A stretch of DNA of 46,831 nucleotides from assembly GCA_021029095.1 (NCBI GenBank), contig JAJOHG010000196.1, positions 1-46,831 of the forward strand, read 5' to 3'. Of the stretch, positions 21,943-33,516 are shown in pieces. The stretch is from Phellopilus nigrolimitatus (lineage: Eukaryota; Basidiomycota; Agaricomycetes; Hymenochaetales; Hymenochaetaceae). Position 1 is the stretch's first letter, and each line of letters begins with the position of its first letter. Below the pieces are notes generated by a model. That model was not told the origin of the DNA, searched no databases, and worked only from the letters and a program-made list of their open reading frames with translations. The position numbers and the translations under genes were made by a program.

Positions 21943-23526
21943 TTACCACGCCTTGTTCGCTTTGTTGAGCAACTTAGTGATGAGCCCACCGGGCTTCTGC
22001 TGGGACGTCTCGTCGTTGAAGAAAACACCGATTGCGCCGGTGCGACTCTCGATGCGCAGCTCGTCGAAATAGGGCTTCCCCATGTGTTCATATATCACTG
22101 ATGGTGGGAAAAGTTGCTTTAGTCGCCAAACTCTTATACAGAGAGGAAACGAAGGAGGTTCCTTTCTTTGAAACAGACTCCACGAAACGGAAATGAAGAA
22201 AGACGGTACGCACCCTCATTTGGATTATTGCCTACGAAGTACTGCCCCCGCGCGCCTTTGCGGTGCTCGGACACGGCCGTCACGACGCTCTCCATCTCCT
22301 CGGAGAATTGCACAGGTTGGCGCGAGGTGATCGCGGGCGCTTGTTTAACGGGTTCGCCACTGGCATCGCCATTTTCCGGCACTTTTTTCTCGCCGTCGTA
22401 GTGGAGGTTAACGCTACTGCTAATCGCTTGGCTGGCGAGGTACGTGGTCGACGCGGACATATTTAAATTTGCGTTTGCGATGGCATTAGCGTGGACGTGT
22501 CCCATAAAGGATCGTGGGATGCCAATAGAGACGGCGCCTTGCTCGGAGCTGAGGTGTATTCGGAGGCGTTGATGCATTTGTGAATGCTAAAGCGCAAAAT
22601 CTATTCAATACATGCTACAGAAAAGGAGAGAAGCAAATAACAATAGATGAAACTCACTATCCGCACTGTGATGGATCCACTCACGCTCCGGATGTCAATC
22701 TCTGCGCGGCTTTTAGTCTTCCGTGGCCAGGGATACGATGGAATCGGAGACGTCCAACCATCTCCCCAATAATCATCATCTCCTTCTGTGTCGCTGTCGT
22801 TATCACTTCCCTGCCCCTCATTTCTCTTTTTGCTCCGACTTTCTGTTCTCCGCCGCCCGCGTGTCGCACACCCGTCGCGCACCCAGATATCCACACACAC
22901 GTCTCCACTGCGCGTCAGTAAGATCAGATTCGCCCGCTTTGCCTTTCCCTTTGCGTTCTTCCCTCCGCCAACGAGCAACACATCCGGGTCGTCCGGAAGG
23001 AGACAGTCGGGAACAAACAACGTAGGGTCGATGACGAACGCGCCTGTAATCGCAGCAGACTCGCGCTGCACGTACACGTTGTTAGCAGCTCGGAGATGTG
23101 GAGGCGGCCCGATGCGAGGCGCGGGGAGCGACGCGACCGTTAATGCGTGCGGGGATAACGGTAAGGATAGTTGAGATGTCGATGGGGATGGACCAGAAGA
23201 AAATAGAGTCGGGGTTGGAGGAACGAGGGTCTGCGAAGATATATTCTTGAGGGAAAAACTTGATCTTGAACGTGCCAACAGGCCCTGGCCGAGCGAGGGT
23301 ACAGAGGCGGAACGCGGATGACTTGGCTGGACGCGGATTGTGCTTGTCAGTGACAGCTGGCTGTCCAGAGGTCCAAGAATCCGCCGTGGCGAGTACGGTG
23401 GTAGAGTCTCTCTCTGCTAGTAAAAAGGATAAATTGATAAGGCTGGTTATATATACACTCCTCCAGAAATATACACACCTTTTCTTTCTCCTTGTCCTTG
23501 ACATCTATCTCGTCCAGGAGGATCAT
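21943..23526 (-). CDS. DUF7330-type fungal protein
   Basis: Fungus-specific protein of unknown biochemical role, with a repeated beta-strand pattern reminiscent of adhesin-like (DUF4097-type) folds. Four exons (23479-23526, 22658-23413, 22214-22586, 21943-22097) keep frame over 443 residues. The N-terminus has the family's proline-rich lead (ETLPPYSP). The core begins near ANNVYVQRESAAITGAFVID, followed by ANLILLTRSGDVCVDIWVRD and AEIDIRSVSGSITVRI, and the last strands are RIHLSSEQGAVSIGIPRSF and FDELRIESRTGAIGVFFND. An acidic/low-complexity insert (GSDNDSDTEGDDD) splits the domain. The gene lies between the two convergent oxidoreductase-like copies and is transcribed toward copy 1. Confidence 0.8.
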
Positions 23527-24086
23527 CGTTCAGTATGACATTCGGTACGAAGCAGATCTACATTTTGCCATTAAGCGAGTTAGCCGAGAACACGCATTCT
23601 GCTAAAGCCTACTTACCTTCCTTGAGAATGCAGATGGTCGTCGGACGTTAAGATTGGATCGAACACAGCGTCCATGGTTCGCGGTTCGCCACTATTGCCG
23701 TGGCCATGTTCGTGTCCGTTCGATCGGAGGCAGTGTTGTGGTTTCGCGTCATGCCGTCCCAAACTATTGTGCAAAACTGCTCTATCGGGCAGTATTCGAT
23801 AAGCTCAACAAAAATGGTGGGAATGAATGATAAACCATCAATGTTATATTTGAAAATACAGATTCATACACTGATATCTGTACATTTACATATTTCAGTC
23901 ACGCATAAAGATTGTGCAGTTTCCTCGGAAGATTAGAATTAAAAATGAGTGTAAAGAGAGTAAAATTTTCGCGTATTCTAGCGCGTTGTTCTAAGATTGG
24001 AAACCAGCATTGGCTGGACGTTGCGGCACTCCAACTGGTTTTCTAGGGGACCCAGGGAGGAAGACCCTTCGCAGGGAGCTCTGTAT
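23527..24086. other. Intergenic
   Basis: Promoter side of the DUF7330 gene and 3' flank of oxidoreductase-like copy 2. A 78-codon + ORF (23700-23936) has no support. Confidence 0.45.
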
Positions 24087-26045
24087 CTACGAGTCCCAGA
24101 TCGCGCCGAAGGCTGGGATTCCGCGACTCATCAGCCCGTACACCACTTTGCGGGTGAGGGTCTCGTTCGAGATGATGCACACCGCCTCAGCGTTGAAGTC
24201 ACGGGCTAGCTTGTAACTGAGCTTGACCATGTCCGGACGTCCGTGCTGGCGAGTATCTGCAGAATAAAGCGGTTTGCTCAACGTCTAAGCCGGAGATCGG
24301 TAAACATATGTACGCACCATAGATGACCGCCTCAGGCTCGGCCTTGAGAACGGCGTCCACCAGTTTGTTACCGAATGTCTCGCGTAGTTTCGGCGCGGTC
24401 CACAACAGGCGTATGGGCATCTTTTGGGCGAACACGTGCGGTGCGATCGGAGCAATGCCGCTACCGGTAGCAACGAGCAAGACGCGGCGGAACATCGGCA
24501 CGATGCGGAGCGCGCCGCACGTCGGGATGCCGCGGATCCAGAGCTTGGTAGGCGGGTCTGCAATCATCTTGCTCGTCCAGTCACCTGCGCGGGAGATGAT
24601 GACAGAGTGGTATCCTTTCTTGTCGGGCTCGGCCATCGTCGCGAAAGAGTGCCACTCAAAGAGCGGGCTCGTAGAGAGCCGGGTGAACGAGCCCGGCACG
24701 GGAGTAACTGTTCCGTCGTCAGTACTGGAATGATGACGTACAGATTCGCTCGGACTTACCACCATAGTCCATGTGCAGTCTAACGGCATGCTCGGAGAGA
24801 ACCTCGGGGCGGACAGAACGTTTGCGAAGACGCATCCACGAAGACGCGATCGAAAGAGTAAAAACGACGACCATCCAGAAAGCAGCGGACTTAGTCAGAG
24901 CGTGCCTCAACGTCTGCCCAGGCTTCCGATAGTCGTTCGTCAGAAGGACGACCTATGGATAAGTGTTCAGATATTGTCAAAGATAAAATCAGACCTGTTA
25001 TAAACGCACCAGAGCCCAGACCAATCCAACAGCGGTCCATCCAAGGAAACGATGCGTACGTTCGAACGAGTTATGGAACCTCTGTCGGAGCTTCGGGTAC
25101 GCAAAAATGACCATCGTCAGGAGAAGCAGAAGAACACAATAATCTATCACAACAGTCGCGATCGAGCTCTAAACAAAGTTGATCAGAGATATCTTTGATA
25201 GTTAGATAGAATCAATCACCTTGCCACCGTGAGCGAGTTCCCAACTCGCTTGGCCCGAGAAATATATCAACCAGCCTACCCCAGAAATACCACATCCAGA
25301 ATGTACTAAGAGGAGGACGTGCATATGAGTTTCTTGTAAATATCGTACAAGGATTGAGATAACTCACTGCCGCCGAGACTGTAAACTCGAGCGCACAAAC
25401 GTCTGATCCACAAGGGCCAGCTGCGCAGCAAAGTTTGATTTATTTGTGCATCAAGGGCGTAGATGAATGAATGACTTACGAAGAAGGCACGGCGCAGAAA
25501 ACTGTAAAGATGACATTGATGACATTATCCTGGCGAATGCAGATAGCGCAGAAAAGGTTGGCGACGACGATGAGTCCAAGGTACTCGGCGGTCACGTTGC
25601 CCTTCGCGATAGTGCCGATGAAAACAGCCATGTTCGTGACGAAGACGAGACCGAAGAGACGCCGGTAGATGTTGAGAAGCTGGAAGCGCAGGTTGCGCAA
25701 GTAGTGGCCCTGTTCTTTGTCCGGGAGCACCTCTTCCTGGTAGCCTTCCCAAGCGTAGCTGTGTCCCTTCTCGATGGAGGATATCTCGGCCTTCTCGTCG
25801 ACTACATGGGTGGAGTTCTGGGCGGTGGTGTCGGCAATGGACACGACGGACGCGCTGTCGCCTTTCTCATCGACTGAGCGGGAGAAATTTTGCGCCGTGC
25901 CGTTCGAGACCGACACTGCAGACTTCGTACTCTTGTTGTCGTCGGAGTCTCTCCGGTAGGCGAGCGGAGGGGAGACGGGCATGGCAGATTCAGCGCGGGT
26001 GTCCGGAAGCATCTTGTTGATCAGGATTGACGTGACGTTCGTCAA
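24087..26045 (-). CDS. Membrane oxidoreductase-like protein (ferric-reductase/NPS12-associated type), copy 2
   Basis: Paralogue of 19005-20831 in the opposite orientation. Seven exons (25480-26045, 25368-25420, 25220-25305, 25010-25168, 24760-24952, 24318-24707, 24087-24256); exons 2-7 have exactly the same lengths as in copy 1 (53, 86, 159, 193, 390, 170 nt). It encodes 538 residues, longer than copy 1 because of an extended Ser/Asp-rich N-terminus (about 110 residues before LRNLRFQLLNIYRRLFGLVF). It keeps GGIHSGCGISG, the ERTHRFLGW helix, the proline-rich start of the cytosolic half (VTPVPGSFTRLS) and the nucleotide site VATGSGIAPIAPHVF. It ends in the same GIPAFGAIWDS tail. An in-frame ATG at 26012 is an alternative start. 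A TATA element lies about 70 bp upstream, so its regulation may differ from copy 1. Confidence 0.87.
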
Positions 26046-26113
26046 GAAGAGAAGAGAAGACTAGGAGATGCTGCGAAGAGATGGCCTGCTGAGAAGTTGC
26101 GATGCATAGCCAG

Positions 26114-26121
26114 CTTATATA
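26114..26121 (-). promoter_or_regulatory. TATA box of oxidoreductase-like copy 2
   Basis: TATATAAG on the - strand, 69-76 bp upstream of the ATG at 26045. Confidence 0.55.
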
Positions 26122-26270
26122 GGTAGAGCAGATGCCACTCAGTGATCGTGTCGTAAACTTTTTGAGACAAAGGCTGTCTTGGTCCATACGATAAGCAAGA
26201 TGGCGCATGAGAACGAAGCTGGCAGCATGAGTAATCCGACCCCAGAATCTTTTGAAATCCCGGCTGTCGT

Positions 26271-27160
26271 CTATGTCTGAACTTCGCGTCGAAAGATTAG
26301 CCAGCAGACTGCAGACATAAGATAGAGCAGCAGCGCCGAAGATTGAACGACTCTATTGACTGCAATTTCAGCAAAGCCCATTTCAAATTTGCGACGAAGT
26401 TTTCGACTTCGCCCCAGAAGTGCATTCAGGGACCTGCCTAGCGTGTTCTGTCCTAGAATTGTGGTGCAGAAACCTTGCACGACGGGAATGTTTTGATTTA
26501 CACCGACGAGGGCGCATTTAAGGGTCGTCAAGTTTATCGAAAAGTGGTTCCGCAAATAGACAACCTACGGCGTTGAAACAAAACGTTAAGGAACCGATAC
26601 ATTGGGACACAAAGAATAAACAATGCCGTGCGGTTTTGAAGTGCGCAAACTCGAGAGATTGAGGAGCGGGAGCTGTAGGAAGCGGAAAATATGGCTCAAT
26701 ACTTCCCGAAAGATCATTGTCTCTTGATAGCATTTCGCAGTTTCAGATACAGTTAGATGCGTAAATAACCCTACAAAGTTCGAAATTAGCATATCCTTCC
26801 CCGCACAATCAGCATGATTCGATATTATCGCACCTTCGAACAATCTTATGTCTATGTGCAAAAAAGATAATTAAGCGAGACAGAGTCTCGTGTTTTGCGA
26901 CAATTTCAAAATAAAATAAAAAACCTCGACAATATCTTCCTATGCCCGCGGTAGAAAGATATTTTTTGAAATAAATTCATCTGCGGTGATGGCTCAGGTG
27001 CTTTGACGGGCGGAGAAAATATTTTATTTGATGAGCGCAATGCGTCGCCAAGAACGTCTCTGAATGAGGAGTCGGCAGACGATTTGGGTTCTTGATTTCG
27101 GAGAGAAGATGAAGTCGGCACCGAGTTTTGGATATCTCCGATGCTTACAATATACAGCAT
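26271..27160 (-). CDS. Hypothetical protein with a C-terminal membrane helix (model incomplete)
   Basis: Not recognised. Three - strand open stretches with plausible splice sites suggest one spliced gene. A Ser/Pro-rich part lies at 26906-27160 (SSLRNQEPKSSADSS), and a middle part at 26530-26700 contains LEFAHFKTARHCLFFVSQ. The last exon, 26271 to about 26567, follows a CGCCGTAG acceptor and encodes LGQNTLGRSLNALLGRSRKL and then an apolar helix SSALLLYLMSAVCWLIF near the end. The C-terminal anchor suggests a membrane protein. Exon borders upstream are uncertain and it may be a decayed gene. Confidence 0.35.
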
Positions 27161-28694
27161 GTCTCTGAGTAGATGGCCGCGGAGTTTGGATGGTGCATGC
27201 GAAAGCTGACCACAGCTGCGATTCGCATAAATCGAGGTCAGCTCACGAGAAGAAAGCGCTAAACGGTCGAAACCGTTTTGCTACAAAGTTCTGTCACTGG
27301 CGGGCGGAGCAAAATTTATAGAATTTTTGCAGCGGGGTTGAGTAACAGGCGAGCGTACCTATTGGAATAAGTAACAGTATCTTCGACTTCACAAGCACAA
27401 ATTTCCTTGAAACCGCGAACCACAACTTCTTGCGGGATGCGTTGTCAGGGACTACAACTATGGGAAAAGGGGTTCCCCAAAGTCTCGAATGCAGGTCAAA
27501 AATTACTTATGGGAATGGGTATAGTATCTTCAGTCAGCACGGTCTCACAACCTACGCCTGTGAAAGCAACAGCGAAGAGGGTTGCTAATCATCCGATTCA
27601 TCGTGGGCTGATCCGAGCGTCCAGGCCAGGAGTCGTTGATCCATAGTGTCGGTAAAGGCCGCTCCATTTCAGCAGAGTAGAACAGTCCAACAGCGTACAT
27701 GCAGCGTCTGCATCTAGGGTGCCAGAACCAATTTGGACATTCTAAGCGAGAGAGGTACGTGCAAGTATGATGTGAAAATGGACAACAGTTTGCCTTGCAG
27801 CGTCGTCCCGAAGTGTGTATCACTATTGCACGTGACTCCCGGATTCACCCGATAGTTTTCTAAAGTTTGGACCTGGGAGTTCATATTTTTTCAAATGACC
27901 GTTGGAACGCTCGGGACTAATAAGCTATGATGATGATAAGGTATGCATCTACAGATTGACGTGCTGTTCCGTTGATGGTAGCGCTTCGAAGGGTCGACAA
28001 GAAGAACAAATGAACAAGCTGTTGCTCGAGTGTCTACCTCCGCGGCTGCCGCATCATGGATTTGTAAATCTCAGTCGTGAACGGTCACGTTTTGTCTAAA
28101 CCTGTGCCTCATTTCTCTTTGTAAAAATTTAGCTGTCAATCATATATTGGAGTTGCTGTCGGACTCATGTTTCGTCCTAGAAGCATCCGCGTATATCGCA
28201 GGCAGGTCAGCGACGAGGACTGCGAGGACAAAGCTTGCTGAAACCTCGTTGAAAATTGGCATACATTGGCCTTGTCTATTAGGTATTTGTATCCAGCTTC
28301 ATCGCTAAGGTGAGGCTACTCAGGGCTGGAAGGAGCCACGGTTGCCTACCCATCATGGCCTAGCTTGAGTATAATCAATGTGGTCTTGGAGTACGACGAA
28401 ACGATGAACCTTCAGCGCTCCGAATCCCGTTTACCACGACTAGATCGCACGTTGGAATCGCTAGTGACTCTAGTGTTATCGCAAGTGGGAAAGAGAACAG
28501 CAAATCGTGAATCTAGATATGTACACATGCTAACAAGTAAAGCAAGCAACATGAGCTAACTGGCGAAAAAAGGACTGAAAAATCTTACCGAACTAAGGGA
28601 AGGAAAAACGACAAGTCATCATGCGGTTAATATACAGTGCAGATTGTTGACTAGCTGACAGGAGGGGGTGTGCGTATCGTATACGCATACCATA
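27161..28694. other. Intergenic, 1.5 kb
   Basis: No supported gene. Short ORFs (27407-27646 and 28365-28559 on +) have no domain or splice context. A short imperfect palindrome (around TCGTATACG) is at 28677-28685, just past the stop of the DUF155 gene. Confidence 0.45.
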
Positions 28695-30849
28695 CTACGA
28701 AAACAGATCGACAAGGATCGTGATTATGCCAAGGACTAATGTAAGGGAGAAAATAAATAGATAAATATATATCAGCGAGTAAGTCAGCTTTCGAACTCAA
28801 TCGCACCAATTTCTACACCAATGAGCGCAATGACAATTTGCTCTAGACGTTCCGAGTGCCGACTAGATACTGACTCCTTGAGCAATTGAAGCATGTCTTG
28901 CAGGACCTAATCATACAGGTACAACGGGCGGATGCGATGAGATATTAACCCCGTGAAGTAATATGGAAGAGTATACGGACCTCGACGCGCGTATTCAGCA
29001 AATTTACACGCTGGGGAATCTCAAGGTAGCTGCGTGCCGCCTCGTATAATGGCTGGAGATCCGGATACCTCTGGAAATAAACAATGGTTTAATAATAAAG
29101 CAGGACAAGATATAGGAAGTCCCATACTAACCCAGAATACTTCCTACACGGATAGATGGGGGAGAATGCGAGCTTAGAATTTTAGACAGAACATTGCAGA
29201 CTAGCTACACACCGGAGAATCAAGGACCGAGCCAACGAGGTTGATATTCATGCGCAAAAGAAACAGCTCCCCGATCTGCTGCATGATTTCTAATGGGAAA
29301 AGTATCTTCGTTTTAGTATATTCGGAAGCCTCGTTTTCTGGAATGAAATACTGAGCTACCTTTGTGCGGCATCCCAACCTTGCCCGTCTCGCTAATGATC
29401 TCGGGGATGTCCTTTGTATTTTCGATAGTCGAGGTGATCAGCCCTTCAAACTACCCCATTCAAAATGAAGTCAGTGGGTATATCATAGATCATTCAATCA
29501 AAGGAGGACTGACCAAGGAAATTTTGACCGACTGCGCTAGAGCGTGTGATAAAGAAAGCTTTGTCCTGCAGTAAACGTCATCAGAAAAGAGCCGAGGCAA
29601 GATATGAAAAGGTAGTACATAAAGCCAGAGCCTTTTCGAAGCGTAACAACATCGTTGAATATCCTGTAGTTGGGCGTTTTAGCAAGCGCACGGGCAACGC
29701 AAAAATTGAACACCCTTTACCGACTATAATTAGCATAGTAATAGTTTAAATCCTCCATTTCGATGTCATCTGGAGCTGAATATGTTTCAGTCGTTTCCAG
29801 GCGGTAGCAGAAAAGAGACAATGCTCTCACTCACCGAGTCTTTCTACTTCGAACCGTTTTCTACGGAAAATTTGTTTTATCGTCAGCAAAAACAACATAC
29901 ACACAAACATTTGTAATACTCACATCGATGAAAGGAATCGTTTCTCCTCTGCTTCCGTCATTCCCCATATCACGACAGTCCCGTACTCGAACATGAAAAT
30001 CTCCGCGTGTGTGCCTCTGCCAGAGTCGAATTTTCGCCTTTTCTTTGCATCCTTGTCTTTCGGAATGACGTCACCGTCTCGCCTAATGCCGTCAATCTCC
30101 TCTTCGTTCTGCACGTGAAGATCAGGCGCGCCCAGCAAGTCACCAATTTTCGTGCGGCTATTGTCGCGGGCGGGTGGCGGGCGGTCGAGAGAGCGCCGCT
30201 GAGTTTCGGACGGCGAATATGTGGCGTCGTACAAGTATGTCGTGTAGATGACTTCGTCGATGAGACGAGGGTTCGTATGATACGCAGACTTGCGCGCTTG
30301 GAAGAACTTCATGAGATCCGCAAGCCGGTACGATCTGGCCGAGGCAGGAGTTCAGTACAACCTCAAATGAGCAAAGGAACACAACGTACGAAGCGGTGGC
30401 ATATGCAGTCACTCGCGGAAGCGACTTGGCTTTCTTCTTCGTCAACCGCAAGGCATCTCTTCGAGCAGTTCCCTCGGGGATCTGTGCGATCTGGTTGTAC
30501 ACCTGGACAGGATGCGACGCGTCAGTACTTTTTCGGGCGCGTGCCTTTCATAACGACGACGCACCTCAGCATCCTGTTCCTCTATCTCCTCCTCTTCATC
30601 GTCTGCCTCATCTTCATCGCTGTTTCCAGTACTTCCACCCGTCGGCTCTCCTCCAGTTGGCGGAGGCGGTGGCTTGGGGAGCTCGACGAGGATTTTGGAC
30701 TGGGATGGAACATCTGGCTGGTCCGGGAGGACTTGCAGTTTCCCTGCGATCTTTGTCGACCGATTAGCGCCACGCGTCTTCGCTTCAGCAGGAGGCACCC
30801 TGGGGCTGGTGGTGGGTAACCGACCCCCGTTTAATTGCTCGCCAGCCAT
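28695..30849 (-). CDS. DUF155 protein, RMND1/Sif2-Sif3/Mrx10-like
   Basis: Member of the RMND1/Sad1-interacting factor family; relatives are mitochondrial inner-membrane (RMND1, Mrx10) or nuclear-envelope linked (Sif2/3). Thirteen exons in consistent phase encode 465 residues: 30565-30849, 30390-30502, 29924-30334, 29835-29860, 29721-29775, 29619-29663, 29514-29565, 29360-29450, 29213-29289, 29132-29143, 28981-29070, 28807-28906 and 28695-28735. The N-terminus is Pro/Asp/Glu-rich and disordered. The family core is VTAYATASSYRLADLMKFF, then FMFEYGTVVIWGMTEAEEKR, APDDIEMEDLNYYYANYSRI, KLSLSHALAQSVKISLFEGL and VLQDMLQLLKESVSSRHSER. The C-terminal helix IVIALIGVEIVLGIITILVD is restored only by the last intron; without it the protein would lose its membrane anchor. 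An upstream in-frame ATG at 30864 is possible. One exon is only 12 nt. Confidence 0.92.
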
Positions 30850-31247
30850 GGCACACACTGACACTCGACACGAACAGTCGACGTCAAGAAGTGACCGGTC
30901 CGAAGCTTCCTATTATATTCGGAATTCACTTTGATCTATTCGTGAGAATGTCAAGTATACACGTATATACAAAGTGTAGTTATGTAACAAGTGTTTGTAA
31001 TGCGTCCGTAAGCAATTGGTTACTCCGTTTCTCGTTCGGTCAGACCAGCACGCACGTCAGGCCTGCTCGCGCGAACGGTCTGCAACCATCTCGACGCGTG
31101 TTGAAGGGTCTTTATTTGCCATAAAACCGTCTGTCGGTCTTGGTTTACTCGGTGTCTTATGATCTTGCAAAGTATTCTGCCCTTCTCTCTGGCTTTCTCC
31201 TTCCCGTGGCGTCTCTATCACCAGCTAGAGACCCAAATTCAGTGATC
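30850..31247. other. Divergent promoter region
   Basis: Shared upstream region of the DUF155 gene (-) and the acid phosphatase (+), about 400 bp. No TATA box is seen. Confidence 0.5.
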
Positions 31248-33516
31248 ATGGCCCCTTTATTCTCGCCGCCTGACAATGGTTTGTACCCGCCGCAGGCACC
31301 GCTCGATAGCGACGCGTATCCAGTCGCACCGTCCGAGCTTTCTCTCGAGCAGGTTCACGTCTATGTCCGTCATGGTATGTGTGATCATTGTTTTAGCTTG
31401 AAGTTTCCAAATAAACTCGTATTTCATAGGCGAACGCACGCCGGTCAGAGTACGAATGTCCGACCCACCTGCCTCTATATCAGCACACTGGAATCTGTGC
31501 AGAACCGCCAGGCAATTTCGTGCGTCTGTGGCGACGTTCGGGGACGCGGTCCTTGACTCGCCACGCTCGTCCGACGGTATGGACTTCTTGCCGGTCAAGA
31601 AAGTCGTAGAGAGGCCGGATGGGACTGCAGCAGAAGGCGAATGGTGCGTGTCAAATTTGTGTAACAGAGTCTTGTGATCACTGACCCGTCATTCAATCAA
31701 AGTCTTCTAGGGGAGTTAACAGACGTAGGCAGACAGGTGAGCGAACTTCTCGATCTCATGTTTCTCTCAAATCTGACTGTAGAGTTCGGCTAGTCTACTT
31801 ACAATTATGGCCGTGCTCTGCGTAAACTTTATGTCGAAAAGTGAGCCTAGTCTCCCCAATACGTTCGCATAGTAGATGCTCATCATCCACACAGGCTGGG
31901 CTTTCTTCCGGACACCATCTCTAACACGAACGAAACATACTTCCGGTGAGCGCCGTTTAGAACACTAAAAAATAAACCTAAAGCTCAGTCCGCAGCTCTA
32001 CAAATATGCCTCGGACAATAGAATCTCTCCAAGAAGTCATACATGGACTATACCCTCGGTCAAAACTTGGAGCAGGAGTCATCCCTCAGCTTCTTGTTAG
32101 GTATCTGGCCTATAAGGATGTGGATTTCATCTTTCTACTGACATTGCGCTTAGAAACGGCGAGAGCGAAAACCTCATCGCCAACGCTTTCTCGTGCAAAC
32201 GCTTAGAACATCTTCTAATTGGCTTCGCACAAGGTACGCTTTTTGTTATATTGGAAGTTCTCCTATACTTATTTAGCTTTGCAATTTTGAAAGCGGCTGC
32301 TTCTGCATACAATCACACCTTGGAGCCATTGGACAAGAAGCTGTCCCGCTACATCGGAGGAAACCCTATCCGCTTGGTACGTAGCGCTTCTATCTCTTTC
32401 GGTCGAATTCATCGCGAACCTAGACTATTGAGTAGGATGGGCAACCCAGAGCTTCGGGTATCCTCGATACGGTGAGCGCATGAGTTTGTTTCTGCAAATT
32501 GACTAAGTAATTAATCATAACTCGTAGATCAGGGCGAGCACTGCGCACGGCATCAAAGTGCCCCCAGAATTCGAGGACAGGTCGGTCATGGAGCTGATTG
32601 TAAGATCTTATGTATCCATCTGGTCATTCCTGATTTCTCATACTTTACGGAGGCAACAGGAAAAGGCGGTCGTGACTGAATGGTTCGCAGGTGGGTCCCC
32701 TAAGCTTCCTCTCTTCGAAAATAAGAGATGCTGACTTCTATCCTCAGGGTGTGAGACCACCCAAATGCTTGTCATACTTATCCATCAAGCCAATCTAACC
32801 TTGCCTTCTCACAGATAAAACAGAAGAAGTGCGTCGCCTCGGCATGGGCCGCCTCCTCGACGACCTCTCGCGCAAGATGGTGTTGAAAGCCGCTCCGCTG
32901 GCGCTGAAAGGCAATGCAAACGTTGCCAGTGCCACGCCGAAGCTCCTTGTGCACAGTACGCACGATACGGCGCTCGCCGCGCTCCTCGCGACGCTGGACG
33001 TCTACGACGAGAAGTACGTCATCATCCTCCATCAGTCTGTGCCATTGATACATTGCTGATTAGCAATTATGTGCGACTTCCGTCCGTTGTGGTTTATGAA
33101 TCCGAATTCGCAGGTGGCCGCCGTTCACCTCGTCGATCACCTTCGAGTTGTTCAAGAAGGCACCGCACGCGGACCCCCCAGGGTCGTACTTGCAGACTGT
33201 CTTCACCGCGTTCTCGCCATTCAAACGCAGCGCAGAGCCCGCAGAACACTGTAAGCTCTTCGCATCCAAGTCTCCTCTCACTCTGAACCTCGCTATCAAT
33301 CCATAAACAAACGAATGATTGCCTACTCAGTCGTCCGCATACGCTATCAGAATGAGTCGCTCGCGCTGCCATTCTGCGCGGAGAGTGGACGGACACCTCC
33401 CGGGGCACCCCGAACTGTGCACGCTCGCCGCGTTCCGGGAACGCGTGCGCGCGCTCACACCGACGGACTGGGAGGCGGAGTGCGCGGTGCATCCGGCAGC
33501 CCAGAAGCGGATTTGA
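31248..33516 (+). CDS. Histidine acid phosphatase (branch 2), ACP6/phosphoglycerate-mutase-like, with 3'-end frame lesion
   Basis: Phosphomonoesterase or lysophosphatidate-type phosphatase of the histidine phosphatase superfamily. Fourteen exons can be placed from 31248; the first thirteen are in phase. The catalytic RHGERTP is split by the first intron (His about 42). Further family blocks are ECLLGELTDVGRQ, LGFLPDTISNTNETYFRSTN, NMPRTIESLQEVIHGLYP, and the proton-donor HD in HSTHDTALAALLATLDV (about residues 343-344). In the last exon (from 33331) the frame runs through YQNESLALPFCAESG. The expected C-terminus (HLPGHPELCTLAAFRERVRA, stop at 33514-33516) then lies in another frame, the switch falling near 33382-33395. 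Read straight on, the protein has an unrelated tail to 33614. The catalytic core is unaffected. No signal peptide is seen from the chosen start; an in-frame ATG at 31140 would add 36 apolar residues. Confidence 0.85.

Noticed and set aside
19005..26045. Non-ribosomal peptide synthetase cluster
   Set aside because: Only the membrane/nucleotide-binding type protein often labelled NPS12 is present; there is no adenylation, thiolation or condensation domain.
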